From: Cytophagales bacterium | Lineage (GTDB): Bacteria; Bacteroidota; Bacteroidia; Cytophagales; Cytophagaceae | Length of the DNA stretch: 52,345 bases | NCBI GenBank assembly: GCA_013297765.1 | Contig: JAAFID010000004.1 | Coordinates: 1 to 52,345 of the forward strand | Direction: 5' to 3' | In this document: one piece after another, positions 43,723 through 52,060 of the stretch | Layout: each line of letters begins with the position of its first letter | Position numbering within the stretch: position 1 is the stretch's first letter | The notes under the pieces: model-generated | The model's database searches: none | The model's input: the letters and a program-made list of their open reading frames with translations, nothing else | What the model was told of the DNA's origin: nothing | Made by a program: the position numbers and the translations under genes

Positions 43723-43725
43723 AAA

Positions 43726-43760
43726 AGCGTTGAGCAATAGTTTGACTATTTATCAACGCT
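43726..43760. terminator. Terminator hairpin between convergent genes
   Basis: AGCGTTGA (43726-43733) pairs with TCAACGCT (43753-43760), with an inner AATAGT/ACTATT stem (43736-43741, 43745-43750). An A-run precedes the left arm, so on the minus strand a T-run follows. It lies between the iron permease homologue and the DUF748 gene. Confidence 0.7.
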
Positions 43761-43779
43761 AGAACCACATTTACTGAAT

Positions 43780-44904
43780 TTACTTTTCTGTGTCTTTTTT
43801 CTTGCCAATTTTGAAAAATAAAAATTTCTTATCTTTTTGTTCTTTATTGGCTTCAAAACTTACAGTGTTGTCTATCATTTTTGGATAAGCTTTGATGAAT
43901 GTATTTTTAAGTACATTGATGATGGTAGGAAATACGGGAGTATTAATATTGGCAAGCGACCCTTCAATAGGCACCTTGGTCGCAAATTGTTTCTTAGGAT
44001 GGTTTTTAAATATATCCATTGTAACACCTATTAACCCTTGCCAAAGTTTTTGCGTCACATTTTCATCTTCCTTGACCCAGTCTAGCACACGCACATTTTC
44101 TACAATCGGCTTTACATAACCTAATATTTTTGAATCGGCCAAGGATAGTTCACTAAATATAGATAAAGTGCCTTTTTCAAAATCAAACTTTCCATAGGCC
44201 TTTGCAAAATCATTCAATGCGGGCAATTGAATATGGGTAAATTTCATATTTAAGTCTGCGTCTGGAATTTCTTTTAATACGTTCATATTTCCCGTTATCA
44301 AAAGGTTGCCGTTGCCTACAGAATTGCCCTCTACAACCAATACAGATGGTAGTTTTTTATTTCCATTTTCTAAATTTGATAAGTTGGTCGCTAGCAAATG
44401 TAGCTGTTTGATATAAACATCTACCTTGGGCGATGCATTCAAATCTTTATAACTTACTTTCCCATTTAGTATTTCAAATCTATTTATTTGCAAAGGCATG
44501 AGCTTTTTCAGAGGCTTTGTCCAGTCGGTTTCTGTACCTGCTTGGGTCGATTTTTCTGTCTTTCCTGCCACAAAATTCAAATCGGCATGGTTAAAAATAA
44601 CTTCACCTTTAATAGCCCCTTTAAATATTGCCTTCCATTCTATAGACAAGTCAATAGATTTGGCTGCTATAAATGGTATAGAAGTTTTATTTTCTACCTT
44701 TTCAAGTTTTAGCCCATGTATTACATAGGCACCCCGAATAAGTGCTATATCTATATCGTCAATGCTACCTTTATAGCCTTCAATATTAGCGAGCACTTTG
44801 TTTACATAATTTTTTACAAAGTAAGGCAACATTAACCTAGCTATAATCAATACAGCAACAATGCTAATGATGGCTATCTTTTTCTTAGAAATTTTATTTT
44901 CCAT
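43780..44904 (-). CDS. DUF748/AsmA-like envelope protein
   Basis: This 374-residue protein has an N-terminal membrane anchor (about 8-24) followed by the DUF748 opening (YVNKVLANIEGYKGSIDDID, IALIRGAYVIHGLKLEKVEN). The rest is a long repetitive beta structure (LSIEWKAIFKGAIKGEVIF, FEKGTLSIFSELSLADS). AsmA-related proteins span the periplasm and are linked to lipid transport between membranes; whether this short form does so is inference. The C-terminus is Lys-rich. Confidence 0.82.
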   Translation of the reverse strand: MENKISKKKIAIISIVAVLIIARLMLPYFVKNYVNKVLANIEGYKGSIDDIDIALIRGAYVIHGLKLEKVENKTSIPFIAAKSIDLSIEWKAIFKGAIKGEVIFNHADLNFVAGKTEKSTQAGTETDWTKPLKKLMPLQINRFEILNGKVSYKDLNASPKVDVYIKQLHLLATNLSNLENGNKKLPSVLVVEGNSVGNGNLLITGNMNVLKEIPDADLNMKFTHIQLPALNDFAKAYGKFDFEKGTLSIFSELSLADSKILGYVKPIVENVRVLDWVKEDENVTQKLWQGLIGVTMDIFKNHPKKQFATKVPIEGSLANINTPVFPTIINVLKNTFIKAYPKMIDNTVSFEANKEQKDKKFLFFKIGKKKDTEK

Positions 44905-44933
44905 AATAAATAATGGTTAAAAGTGGAACATAA

Positions 44934-44957
44934 AAAAAGGCCGAAAACGACCTTTTT
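44934..44957 (-). terminator. Short terminator hairpin
   Basis: AAAAAGG plus CG pairs with CG plus CCTTTTT around AAAA, with one mismatch, followed on the minus strand by T-rich sequence. It lies just downstream of the 44977-45468 lipoprotein gene and ends that transcript. Confidence 0.65.
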
Positions 44958-44976
44958 ATTTTATCAAGTATTATCC

Positions 44977-45468
44977 TTATTGGGCTGTATAGGTTTCTAT
45001 ATAAGTATATTTTCCATCTATACCACTTTCAGAATAAGTAGTTTTTAAAGTAGTTGCCGATACTTCTACCACAGTCATACTTTTTTCGGCACTACCTTTC
45101 TTCTCTGTTATGGTAGAATTATCAGAGTTAAACAACCACGTTCCAGCTACACTTTGGGCATCATCGGTTTTACATTTTGTTGCACCTTCATCAAACATCA
45201 TTGACCCGTCGCCTTTATAAGATTTCACATTGTCTTTTTCACAAGCTTCCAATTGTGCATACCAATCCGTTACTTTGTCTTTAAAAAATCCCGGCGACTT
45301 AGCAGGGTCTACAGTTTTGGCTACTAGCTTCCACGATTTGTCAAGCAATTTTTCTCTTGTTACAGAATTGCCACCTACTGTGTTTGGAGGGTTTATTTTA
45401 TCTTCTTTTTTGCATCCCGACATGAGTTGCACACCAACAATGGTGGCTATAAATAATATATTTTTCAT
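44977..45468 (-). CDS. Lipocalin-like lipoprotein
   Basis: This 163-residue protein has a lipoprotein signal (Cys19 in LMSGCKK). The mature domain opens with LLDKSWKLVAKTVDP and has GDGSMMFDEGATKC, GTWLFNSDNSTITE and TTLKTTYSE. This is the pattern of the short lipocalin-like domains frequent in Bacteroidota. Two Cys (EACEKD and TKCKTD) may form a disulphide. The ligand is unknown. Confidence 0.75.
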   Translation of the reverse strand: MKNILFIATIVGVQLMSGCKKEDKINPPNTVGGNSVTREKLLDKSWKLVAKTVDPAKSPGFFKDKVTDWYAQLEACEKDNVKSYKGDGSMMFDEGATKCKTDDAQSVAGTWLFNSDNSTITEKKGSAEKSMTVVEVSATTLKTTYSESGIDGKYTYIETYTAQ

Positions 45469-45495
45469 AGTTTATAATATTGAATTTTAAAGAAA

Positions 45496-45526
45496 TGTTC
45501 CATAGCACATCATGCACTATGGAACA
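45496..45526 (-). terminator. Terminator after the lmo0937-like gene
   Basis: TGTTCCATAG (45496-45505) and CTATGGAACA (45517-45526) are exact reverse complements around an 11-base loop. On the minus strand the stem is followed by a T-rich stretch, 10 bases after the small gene's stop. Confidence 0.65.
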
Positions 45527-45536
45527 GATGTAATAG

Positions 45537-45695
45537 TTATACAGTAGTTTTACTTTTGCCAAATAAATTGACACCCAATATTACTACACCTACAACTAAT
45601 AAAAGATGAATGATAGCAGGTGCGGCAAGGAAAAAGAATCCCCAACCCCAACCAAAAATCATTACAATAGCGAGAAACCATAAGATAGTTTTCAT
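45537..45695 (-). CDS. Small lmo0937-family-like membrane protein (52 residues)
   Basis: An ATG at 45695 opens 52 codons to a TAA at 45537. The product has two hydrophobic segments: LWFLAIVMIFGWGWGFFFLA (about 5-24) and IHLLLVVGVVILGVNLF (29-45), then GKSKTTV. This fits the two-helix lmo0937/DUF5670 type seen in many stress regulons. A terminator hairpin follows immediately, and a YtxH-like gene lies 36 bases upstream on the same strand. Confidence 0.75.
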   Translation of the reverse strand: MKTILWFLAIVMIFGWGWGFFFLAAPAIIHLLLVVGVVILGVNLFGKSKTTV

Positions 45696-45731
45696 AATTT
45701 TTTAGAATTTAAAATGTGAAATAGTTTTAAT

Positions 45732-45938
45732 TTAAATAGCGTTGCGAACAGACTGCTCTGCTTCAGTAGCATACTGATTTGCTTTTTTTTGACCTTCATC
45801 ATATAGGTCTTTGGCTTTATCAGTAAGGTCACAAGCTTTATCGCTTACGCTTTCCATAAATGCTTTACCTTTTTTCGAGCTTAAAAACATAGCAATACCT
45901 ACTCCTGCGGCAATGCCCAATAACAAGTTTAATTTCAT
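45732..45938 (-). CDS. YtxH-like small protein
   Basis: This 68-residue protein begins with a Gly/Ala membrane segment (LLLGIAAGVGIAMFLSSKKGKAF in part, about 4-20). An amphipathic helical tail follows (SDKACDLTDKAKDLYDEGQK), as in YtxH/general-stress proteins. The exact role is unknown. It is upstream of the lmo0937-like gene and likely co-transcribed. A 6-base inverted repeat (CTCATT/AATGAG, 45958-45972) lies in its leader. Confidence 0.8.
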   Translation of the reverse strand: MKLNLLLGIAAGVGIAMFLSSKKGKAFMESVSDKACDLTDKAKDLYDEGQKKANQYATEAEQSVRNAI

Positions 45939-46056
45939 AATTTAGTAGTTTAGAAGCCTCATTAATAATGAGCTCGGTTACAAATAATATTTTATTTATT
46001 TCAAGAATTAAAATAACTATGCCACAGTATTAACTTGGCTTTAAAAATTAAAATAC

Positions 46057-46695
46057 ATGATACATCAGAAATCAATTATTGATATTTACAACAAACATGC
46101 AGCAGATTACGACCACAAATTCCGTCACTTTGATTTGTACAATGACACATTTAATGATTTTTTAAATCTAATCTCACCTACAGCTAGCTTGCTAGAATTG
46201 GGTTGTGGACCAGGCAACGTAATAAAATACATGCAAGAAAATAGCCCACATTTGCAGATAACAGGAATAGATTTGGCAGAAAATATGATTGCCTTAGCAC
46301 GAAAATATTGCCCTAGGGCTTCTTATAAAGTAATGAATGTATTGGATATAAATTCTCTTGATGGAAAATTTGATGCTATTGTTGCCGCTTTTTGCCTTCC
46401 CTACATAGCACCCGAAAATTTAGATACTTTTTTTAATAATCTAGAAACAAAAACAGAATCAAAAGGATTGATTTACCTAAGCTGCATGGAAGGAGAAACA
46501 GAAAAATCAGGCTTTGAAAAAACAAGTTTTACAGGCGATAGTGACTTATATATTTATTACCATCAGCGTGCAATATTGGAATCGAAAATGAAACAATGTG
46601 GCTTCAACATCATTAAAAGCTATACTAAAGATTACCCCGAAACAGATGGCACTACCACTACAGACCTCATTTACATAGGTCGCAAGCAAGATTAG
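46057..46695 (+). CDS. Class I SAM-dependent methyltransferase
   Basis: This 212-residue protein has the SAM-binding motif LLELGCGPGNVIKYM (about 45-59), then ITGIDLAENMIALA for the ribose-binding Asp. DAIVAAFCLPYIAPENL is motif IV-like. The substrate is unknown; the N-terminal YNKHAADYDHKF is a common lid of small-molecule methyltransferases. It stands alone in its orientation. Confidence 0.85.
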   Translation: MIHQKSIIDIYNKHAADYDHKFRHFDLYNDTFNDFLNLISPTASLLELGCGPGNVIKYMQENSPHLQITGIDLAENMIALARKYCPRASYKVMNVLDINSLDGKFDAIVAAFCLPYIAPENLDTFFNNLETKTESKGLIYLSCMEGETEKSGFEKTSFTGDSDLYIYYHQRAILESKMKQCGFNIIKSYTKDYPETDGTTTTDLIYIGRKQD

Positions 46696-46813
46696 GGCAT
46701 CATTTAATCAATAAACATGTATTATACTAGTTATTAAAAATTCCTTTCCACTATTGGTGAACGGCTGTATGCGTGTTTAATGACGTAGGTGAAGAAATAA
46801 TCTTTCATTATTA

Positions 46814-46850
46814 TTTTATACCTTTTGGTATAATACCATTTAGTATAAAA
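46814..46850. repeat. Nested AT-rich palindromes between convergent genes
   Basis: An outer pair TTTTATAC (46814-46821) and GTATAAAA (46843-46850) encloses TTATACC-TTTT-GGTATAA (46816-46833) and the palindrome GGTATAATACC (46827-46837). These overlapping half-sites form a compact multi-palindrome. Low GC makes it a poor terminator. The rest of 46696-46905 holds nothing I recognise. Confidence 0.45.
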
Positions 46851-46905
46851 TTATAACATTATTTGATACTAAATAAAATTGATTTTAGTGCTGTATCTAT
46901 TGCTA

Positions 46906-47688
46906 TCATTCATGCTCGGGGGTAAACATAATTCTTACTGGGCTATCGTAGGCCATACCCAAAAGTTCACTGGCATTGCCAAGGCTAATGGCCAACTCGA
47001 GTAAATGATTGCTGTTGAATACTGCCAACACATCGCCATTTTCAGTTTGGTCGTACGAAATAGAGATTTTTTCTAGCGATTCTCGGCCAAAAATAATTTC
47101 AAAAGAACGCCCAGCACAGGCTTTATCAAAAGCCTCTACCGTAATATTGGTAATCAAATTGCCATAGCTATCTACATGCACCACTTGACCAGCAATCATA
47201 TTTTTGGTAATCCTGATTTGCCTATTCAGCATTTGTTTGATAGCAGGCACTTGTATGCCGAGGTTATAGATTTGCATACCGCTAGCCAACGACACAGCGG
47301 CAGTAGCAAGTGCTGTACGCTCGGGAAAAATATTTGCCATAGCATCTCTATTTAGCTCTACAGCTATGGGCATAATGGGTTTATCGCTAAGCAAAGAAAA
47401 TAAACCATTGTCAACACCTACAAAATAATGTTCTTCAAACTTTACCGCTAGTAACTTATCCTGTGCATTATTAGGGGCATTAACCGACACTAGGTGTACC
47501 GTGCCTTTAGGAAAATCTTTGTACACCGACCGCAGCACATAGGCCGCATGAGGAATATTGAATTGCTCTATTTGATGGCAAATATCTACAATATTAATAT
47601 TAGGATTGATGCTGTATATCTTTGACTTTACGGCAGCTACATAATGATCTCTATGCCCAAAGTCTGACATAAATGTAATAATGGCCAT
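46906..47688 (-). CDS. SAM hydroxide adenosyltransferase/DUF62-family protein
   Basis: This 260-residue protein belongs to the fluorinase-like DUF62 family, whose usual members hydrolyse S-adenosylmethionine to adenosine and methionine. It opens MAIITFMSDFGHRDHYVAAVKSKI (in part) and contains VDICHQIEQFNIPHAAYVLR, HYFVGVDNGLFSLL and VDSYGNLITNI, the last two being characteristic. Halide-forming activity is not implied. It is divergent from phoH, with a palindrome in its leader. Confidence 0.88.
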   Translation of the reverse strand: MAIITFMSDFGHRDHYVAAVKSKIYSINPNINIVDICHQIEQFNIPHAAYVLRSVYKDFPKGTVHLVSVNAPNNAQDKLLAVKFEEHYFVGVDNGLFSLLSDKPIMPIAVELNRDAMANIFPERTALATAAVSLASGMQIYNLGIQVPAIKQMLNRQIRITKNMIAGQVVHVDSYGNLITNITVEAFDKACAGRSFEIIFGRESLEKISISYDQTENGDVLAVFNSNHLLELAISLGNASELLGMAYDSPVRIMFTPEHE

Positions 47689-47723
47689 AGAGCGACAGTG
47701 AAAAGATTTTGTTTTATATTTAC

Positions 47724-47755
47724 TTGTGTTAGTTATAACACAATAAGCAAAAATA
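47724..47755 (-). promoter_or_regulatory. Promoter and palindromic operator candidate for the DUF62 gene
   Basis: TATTTTTG on the minus strand (47748-47755) matches TAnnTTTG. Just downstream, TTGTGTTA (47724-47731) and TAACACAA (47736-47743) form an 8-base inverted repeat with a 4-base spacer over the expected start of transcription, a repressor-type position. Confidence 0.35.
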
Positions 47756-47797
47756 TATAATTTTTAAGCATTCGCAATCAAATAAAAACAAATTAGC

Positions 47798-48760
47798 TTG
47801 GCAGAAAAAACACTATTGCTCGACGATGTATCTCCATTAGAGTTTTTAGGATTGGAGAACAAATTAATCAAAGAATTATCATCAATATTCCCCAAAAGTC
47901 GCATTGTGGCTAGGGGCGATGAAATTAAAATCATTGGTTCAGAAGAGGAAACCACCAAAATTGGAGATTTGATTGAAACACTTAAACAGCATTTCAACAG
48001 GTTTGGTAGCATTACCGAAGATGTACTGAATATGCTGCTGCGAGAGGAAGAGGTGTTAAATGCCCCTTTGACCGATGGCGTAATATTATTTGGTGATAGG
48101 GGTATCGTAATCAAACCCAAAACCGATAATCATAAAAGGTTGGTTGCGGCAGCAGTGGCAAATGATTTAGTGTTTGCAATAGGCCCTGCGGGTACAGGCA
48201 AAACATATATTGCTGTAGCATTAGCAGTAAGAGCATTGAAAAATCAGATGGTAAAGAAAATCATTATTACCAGACCTGCTGTGGAAGCTGGTGAAAACTT
48301 AGGTTTCTTACCTGGTGATTTGAAAGAAAAATTAGATCCTTACCTTCGCCCCATTTATGATGCCCTAGAAGATATGTTGCCAAGAACAAAACTAAAATAT
48401 TACTTAGAAAATAATATTATAGAAATAGCACCACTCGCATACATGCGTGGGCGTACGCTTAGCAATGCTTTTATATTGCTAGACGAGGCACAGAACACAA
48501 CCCCTATGCAAATGAAAATGTTTCTAACAAGGCTTGGCAACAATTCCAACATGATTATTACCGGGGATAGGTCGCAAATAGACCTGCCTAATAAGCAAAA
48601 ATCGGGATTGATACATGCCGTGGAAACCCTACAAAATATAGACGGAATAGCTATTGTAGAGCTTGATGGTAAAGATGTAATGAGGCATAACTTAGTGGGA
48701 AAAATTATCAATGCATACCAAGTTAAAGAAGAAACTAGGACTATAGAGGCCACTTATTAA
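47798..48760 (+). CDS. phoH: PhoH-family ATPase
   Basis: This 320-residue protein is a PhoH-like P-loop ATPase, linked in other bacteria to RNA metabolism (YbeZ works with the RNase YbeY). Walker A is GPAGTGKT (129-136) and Walker B is FILLDEAQN (about 228-236). NMIITGDRSQIDLP follows as a conserved motif. A KH-like N-terminal part (about 15-70) is usual. The start is TTG at 47798; in-frame TAA at 47783 excludes longer forms. It is 11 bases from the next gene. Confidence 0.93.
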   Translation: MAEKTLLLDDVSPLEFLGLENKLIKELSSIFPKSRIVARGDEIKIIGSEEETTKIGDLIETLKQHFNRFGSITEDVLNMLLREEEVLNAPLTDGVILFGDRGIVIKPKTDNHKRLVAAAVANDLVFAIGPAGTGKTYIAVALAVRALKNQMVKKIIITRPAVEAGENLGFLPGDLKEKLDPYLRPIYDALEDMLPRTKLKYYLENNIIEIAPLAYMRGRTLSNAFILLDEAQNTTPMQMKMFLTRLGNNSNMIITGDRSQIDLPNKQKSGLIHAVETLQNIDGIAIVELDGKDVMRHNLVGKIINAYQVKEETRTIEATY

Positions 48761-48771
48761 TATACCATAAA

Positions 48772-50541
48772 ATGTCACGCCCACTACTTTTTTTAGTTTT
48801 ATTATGGATGGCTATAGCAACATGGGCTAACGGTCAAGCCCATGAACAGTGTGGGCATGGTGCATATAAAAAATATTTAGAAAATAAATACAGTAGCTAC
48901 AAAAATACCGTAGAAGAATTAGAAAAAAATATTGCCCGAAAAAAATTATTGAGAGAAGGAATAACTGGTGCTGCGACCAATGTTTATAAGATACCTGTAG
49001 TGTTTCATATTGTTTATAATACCGAATCGAGAAACATTTCTGAAGCTCGCATTGCAGACCAATTAATGGTATTGAACCAAGATTACCAAAAATTGAATCG
49101 AGATACAGTCAATATTCCTAGTGAATTTAAATCTATTGCTGCCAATGTTGGTTTTCAATTTTGCCTTGCTACCCGCAACCCCAAAGGCGAGGTGACAAAT
49201 GGAATCAATAGAATACGTACAAGCCAAATTAGCTATGACTATAACTTTGACGATGAAAAATTAAAAGCAATTTCCTACTGGCCTAGCGACCAATACCTCA
49301 ATATTTGGGTCACACAGTTGAGCGATGATATATTAGGCTATGCTCAGTTTCCTGGAAATACCAGCCTTCCAGATTTGTCTAGCAAAGAAATAGAAGAGTT
49401 AGACGGTGTGGTGGTTGATGTGGATGCTTTTGGGTTGAAACAAAATAATTCTAGATACAACCTAGGTCGCACACTTACACATGAAGTGGGCCACTGGCTG
49501 GGGCTGTTGCATAATTTTGAAGGTGCTCCATGTGGTAATGACTTCATAGACGATACGCCGCCACAAGACAGCAGCAGCCAAAATCTGAAGCCCTCATTTT
49601 GCGAGCATTTTTCATATTGCAGTGGTTTGAAAAGCCTAGATATGTCGGGTAACTTTATGGACTACTCGCCCGATGTGTGTATGAATATGTTTACGCTAGG
49701 GCAGCGAGAACGCATGCATGCCGTAATGCAGAGTGCCCCATTGAGAATTAAAATATTGAACTCTTTTGCATGCTACAACCCTATTTACACGGCACCTCTA
49801 CCCTATTCTGAAAATTTCAATTCGGGAATTATTCCTGTTCCTGATACGGCAAATACCAATACCACTCTTCGCTGGGAATTGATAAAAATAAATCCTGAAA
49901 ATGCTTACCTAAAATGTGCCAATACCCTTTTCAATAAAGGACAACGATTAAATTATAACTTTCCTTTTATTGATTTTACTAAATCAGCAACACCAGTATT
50001 ATCATTCCAAATCGCTAGTGCGGCTAATGCACTCAGCAAAACAGATAGCATTGTAATCAGCCACAATCCTAATCCACAATTGAGGTATGTATTGGCAAAA
50101 TTAACGGGCAGCCAATTGACCAATGGTAAGACCAAACCGCTGAACTCTCCTGATAGTGCTTGGCACAAGATAAAGATAGACCTCAAAACCCTTGCTGGGA
50201 AATACAATACGGGATTAAAAATTGAATTTTATTCCAAAGGCATTAGCAATGTTTACCTAGACGACGTTCGGGTATATGAAAATCAAACCAATAGTGAGAT
50301 AAAATTATATCCTGTTCCCACCACAGGCGAGCTTACAGCCAGCATAATTCAAGGCGAGCAGGAAGAGATGAGTTTTGAAATTGTCAATTGCTTAGGCAAA
50401 AGTATTCGTACTTGGCAGGTGAAAAAAGAAACCGAAAAAGAAAACATCAGCACTATTGATTTGGCAGCGGGATTATACTTCTTACGCACCACATTTTTAC
50501 AAAGTCAGGAAGTAAAAATTAGCAAATTTTCTATCGAATAA
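48772..50541 (+). CDS. Secreted M43-family metalloprotease with T9SS sorting domain
   Basis: This 589-residue secreted zinc protease has a signal peptide (about 1-20). The pappalysin/cytophagalysin-type catalytic domain spans about 70-320. The zinc site HEVGHWLGLLH begins at about residue 237, followed by the Met-turn region GNFMDYSPD (about 300). Four or more Cys around it (APCGND, SFCEHFSYC, DVCMN) fit the M43 disulphides. A jellyroll-like domain follows, and the last about 75 residues (LYPVPTTGELTASII to the end) are a T9SS sorting domain. It lies between phoH and comEC with 10-11 base gaps. Confidence 0.93.
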   Translation: MSRPLLFLVLLWMAIATWANGQAHEQCGHGAYKKYLENKYSSYKNTVEELEKNIARKKLLREGITGAATNVYKIPVVFHIVYNTESRNISEARIADQLMVLNQDYQKLNRDTVNIPSEFKSIAANVGFQFCLATRNPKGEVTNGINRIRTSQISYDYNFDDEKLKAISYWPSDQYLNIWVTQLSDDILGYAQFPGNTSLPDLSSKEIEELDGVVVDVDAFGLKQNNSRYNLGRTLTHEVGHWLGLLHNFEGAPCGNDFIDDTPPQDSSSQNLKPSFCEHFSYCSGLKSLDMSGNFMDYSPDVCMNMFTLGQRERMHAVMQSAPLRIKILNSFACYNPIYTAPLPYSENFNSGIIPVPDTANTNTTLRWELIKINPENAYLKCANTLFNKGQRLNYNFPFIDFTKSATPVLSFQIASAANALSKTDSIVISHNPNPQLRYVLAKLTGSQLTNGKTKPLNSPDSAWHKIKIDLKTLAGKYNTGLKIEFYSKGISNVYLDDVRVYENQTNSEIKLYPVPTTGELTASIIQGEQEEMSFEIVNCLGKSIRTWQVKKETEKENISTIDLAAGLYFLRTTFLQSQEVKISKFSIE

Positions 50542-50551
50542 TTTTGATACG

Positions 50552-52060
50552 ATGCTGAGAAGAATTCCATTTTTAAAATTTTCTTTAGCCTTTATTTTTG
50601 GAATTATTCTAGCAAATACATTTGCCATAAATCAATTACTGCCTTGCTATATTGCCCTAATAGCAATTGCGACGGCGTATCTACTGGTGCATATATACAT
50701 CAAAAACTCCGTGGCGTCGCATACCAAATCGCAATGGTTAGGCTTAATGTCTATGTTGTTTTTAATGGTCGCTGGCTATGTGTTGCATGCACAATCATTG
50801 CCAAAACATATTGTAAAACATGTTGGTAATTTTACCAATATACAGGCTGTATGCGGTACTGTGGCTCAATCTGTCGTAAACCATGAGCAATACGCTAGTG
50901 TGGTGCTAGATTGTGAAAAAATATACGCTCAAGACAAGTGGCAGCAATGCAAAGGAAAGTTGCTAGTTACTATTTTAGGAAATAAACAACTCGCTGTACC
51001 ATGCGGCGACCGCTTGATAGTGCGAGGCAACCTTCAGGCAATTCTCAATAAGAAGACACTAGGGGCTTTTGATTTAGAAAAATATTTTGCCCACCAGAAT
51101 ATTTATCAAAAAATAATAGTGGAAGAGCGACAATGGGCAAAATATGGAGTGAATAGTGGCTATTATTTAAGAAGAATTTCTGAACAATGCCGCCACTACT
51201 GCGAGCAAATCATTGATAAGAATATTACAACACCCAATGAAGCGAGCATTTCCAAAGCCTTGCTACTAGGCGTTCGCACGGCTGTAGATAAAGATTTAAA
51301 ACAAGCGTATTCTAATGCAGGCGTAATTCATGTGTTGGCAGTATCGGGTCTGCACGTAGCTTTGCTTTTTATATTGTTTCAGTTCTTTTTCAAACGATGG
51401 ATGATTTACCCGTGGGGAGAAAAATACTTGCCCTATTTATTTCTGCTATTGCTATGGGCTTTCGCTTTTCTTACTGGCTTATCGGCCTCGGTAGTGCGGG
51501 CCGTGGTCATGTTTTCATTTTTGCTATTGGCACAGCTGCTGGGCAAAAAGAGCAATACCACCAACACGGTATTTGTATCGGCAATGGCCATGTTGCTATA
51601 CCATACACATTATCTTTTCGATGTCGGTTTTCAACTATCCTATTTAGCAGTCTTAGGCATTGTGTGGGTACACCCTTGGCTGGTGCAGAAGCTAACGTTT
51701 AAAAACATTGTATTCTCTACAATATGGGAAGCAACATCTATCACTCTAGCAGCACAGTTAGCGACTGCACCGCTTTGTATTTATTATTTTCATCGTTTCC
51801 CAACCTATTTTTTACCTGCTAATCTGCTTATTGTTGCCATTACCAATGGCATCATGTATTGCCTAGTGGCGTTGATGGCGTTTTCTGCTTTTGTACCTGT
51901 TGCAAAACTATTGGGAATGATGGTTCAGTATTTACTTTTCTTCACCAATCGCCTAGTGCTATCAATAGATCAGCTACCTATGTCTATCATTCAATTTATA
52001 AATATGAACGTAGCTCAAACCATATTGCTGTACTTATTTCTATGGGTGTATTGTTGCTAG
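50552..52060 (+). CDS. comEC: ComEC/Rec2-family DNA-uptake channel protein, frame broken near the end
   Basis: This reading frame gives 502 residues of the inner-membrane channel for transforming DNA. It has an N-terminal membrane pair, a DUF4131 region (about 30-180), and the competence domain (about 225-490) with ALLLGVRTAV, HVLAVSGLHVALLF, LTGLSASVVRAVVMF and FDVGFQLSYLAVLGI. It stops at 52060 within ILLYLFLWVYCC. The adjacent frame from 52042 continues plausibly as the ComEC C-terminal part. There is no sign of the metallo-beta-lactamase domain within the window. Confidence 0.88.
   Translation: MLRRIPFLKFSLAFIFGIILANTFAINQLLPCYIALIAIATAYLLVHIYIKNSVASHTKSQWLGLMSMLFLMVAGYVLHAQSLPKHIVKHVGNFTNIQAVCGTVAQSVVNHEQYASVVLDCEKIYAQDKWQQCKGKLLVTILGNKQLAVPCGDRLIVRGNLQAILNKKTLGAFDLEKYFAHQNIYQKIIVEERQWAKYGVNSGYYLRRISEQCRHYCEQIIDKNITTPNEASISKALLLGVRTAVDKDLKQAYSNAGVIHVLAVSGLHVALLFILFQFFFKRWMIYPWGEKYLPYLFLLLLWAFAFLTGLSASVVRAVVMFSFLLLAQLLGKKSNTTNTVFVSAMAMLLYHTHYLFDVGFQLSYLAVLGIVWVHPWLVQKLTFKNIVFSTIWEATSITLAAQLATAPLCIYYFHRFPTYFLPANLLIVAITNGIMYCLVALMAFSAFVPVAKLLGMMVQYLLFFTNRLVLSIDQLPMSIIQFINMNVAQTILLYLFLWVYCC

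Noticed and set aside
46906-47688. Halogenase (fluorinase/chlorinase) activity for the DUF62-family protein
   Set aside because: Only the general family pattern is visible. Most members hydrolyse SAM, and no halide-specific feature was recognised.
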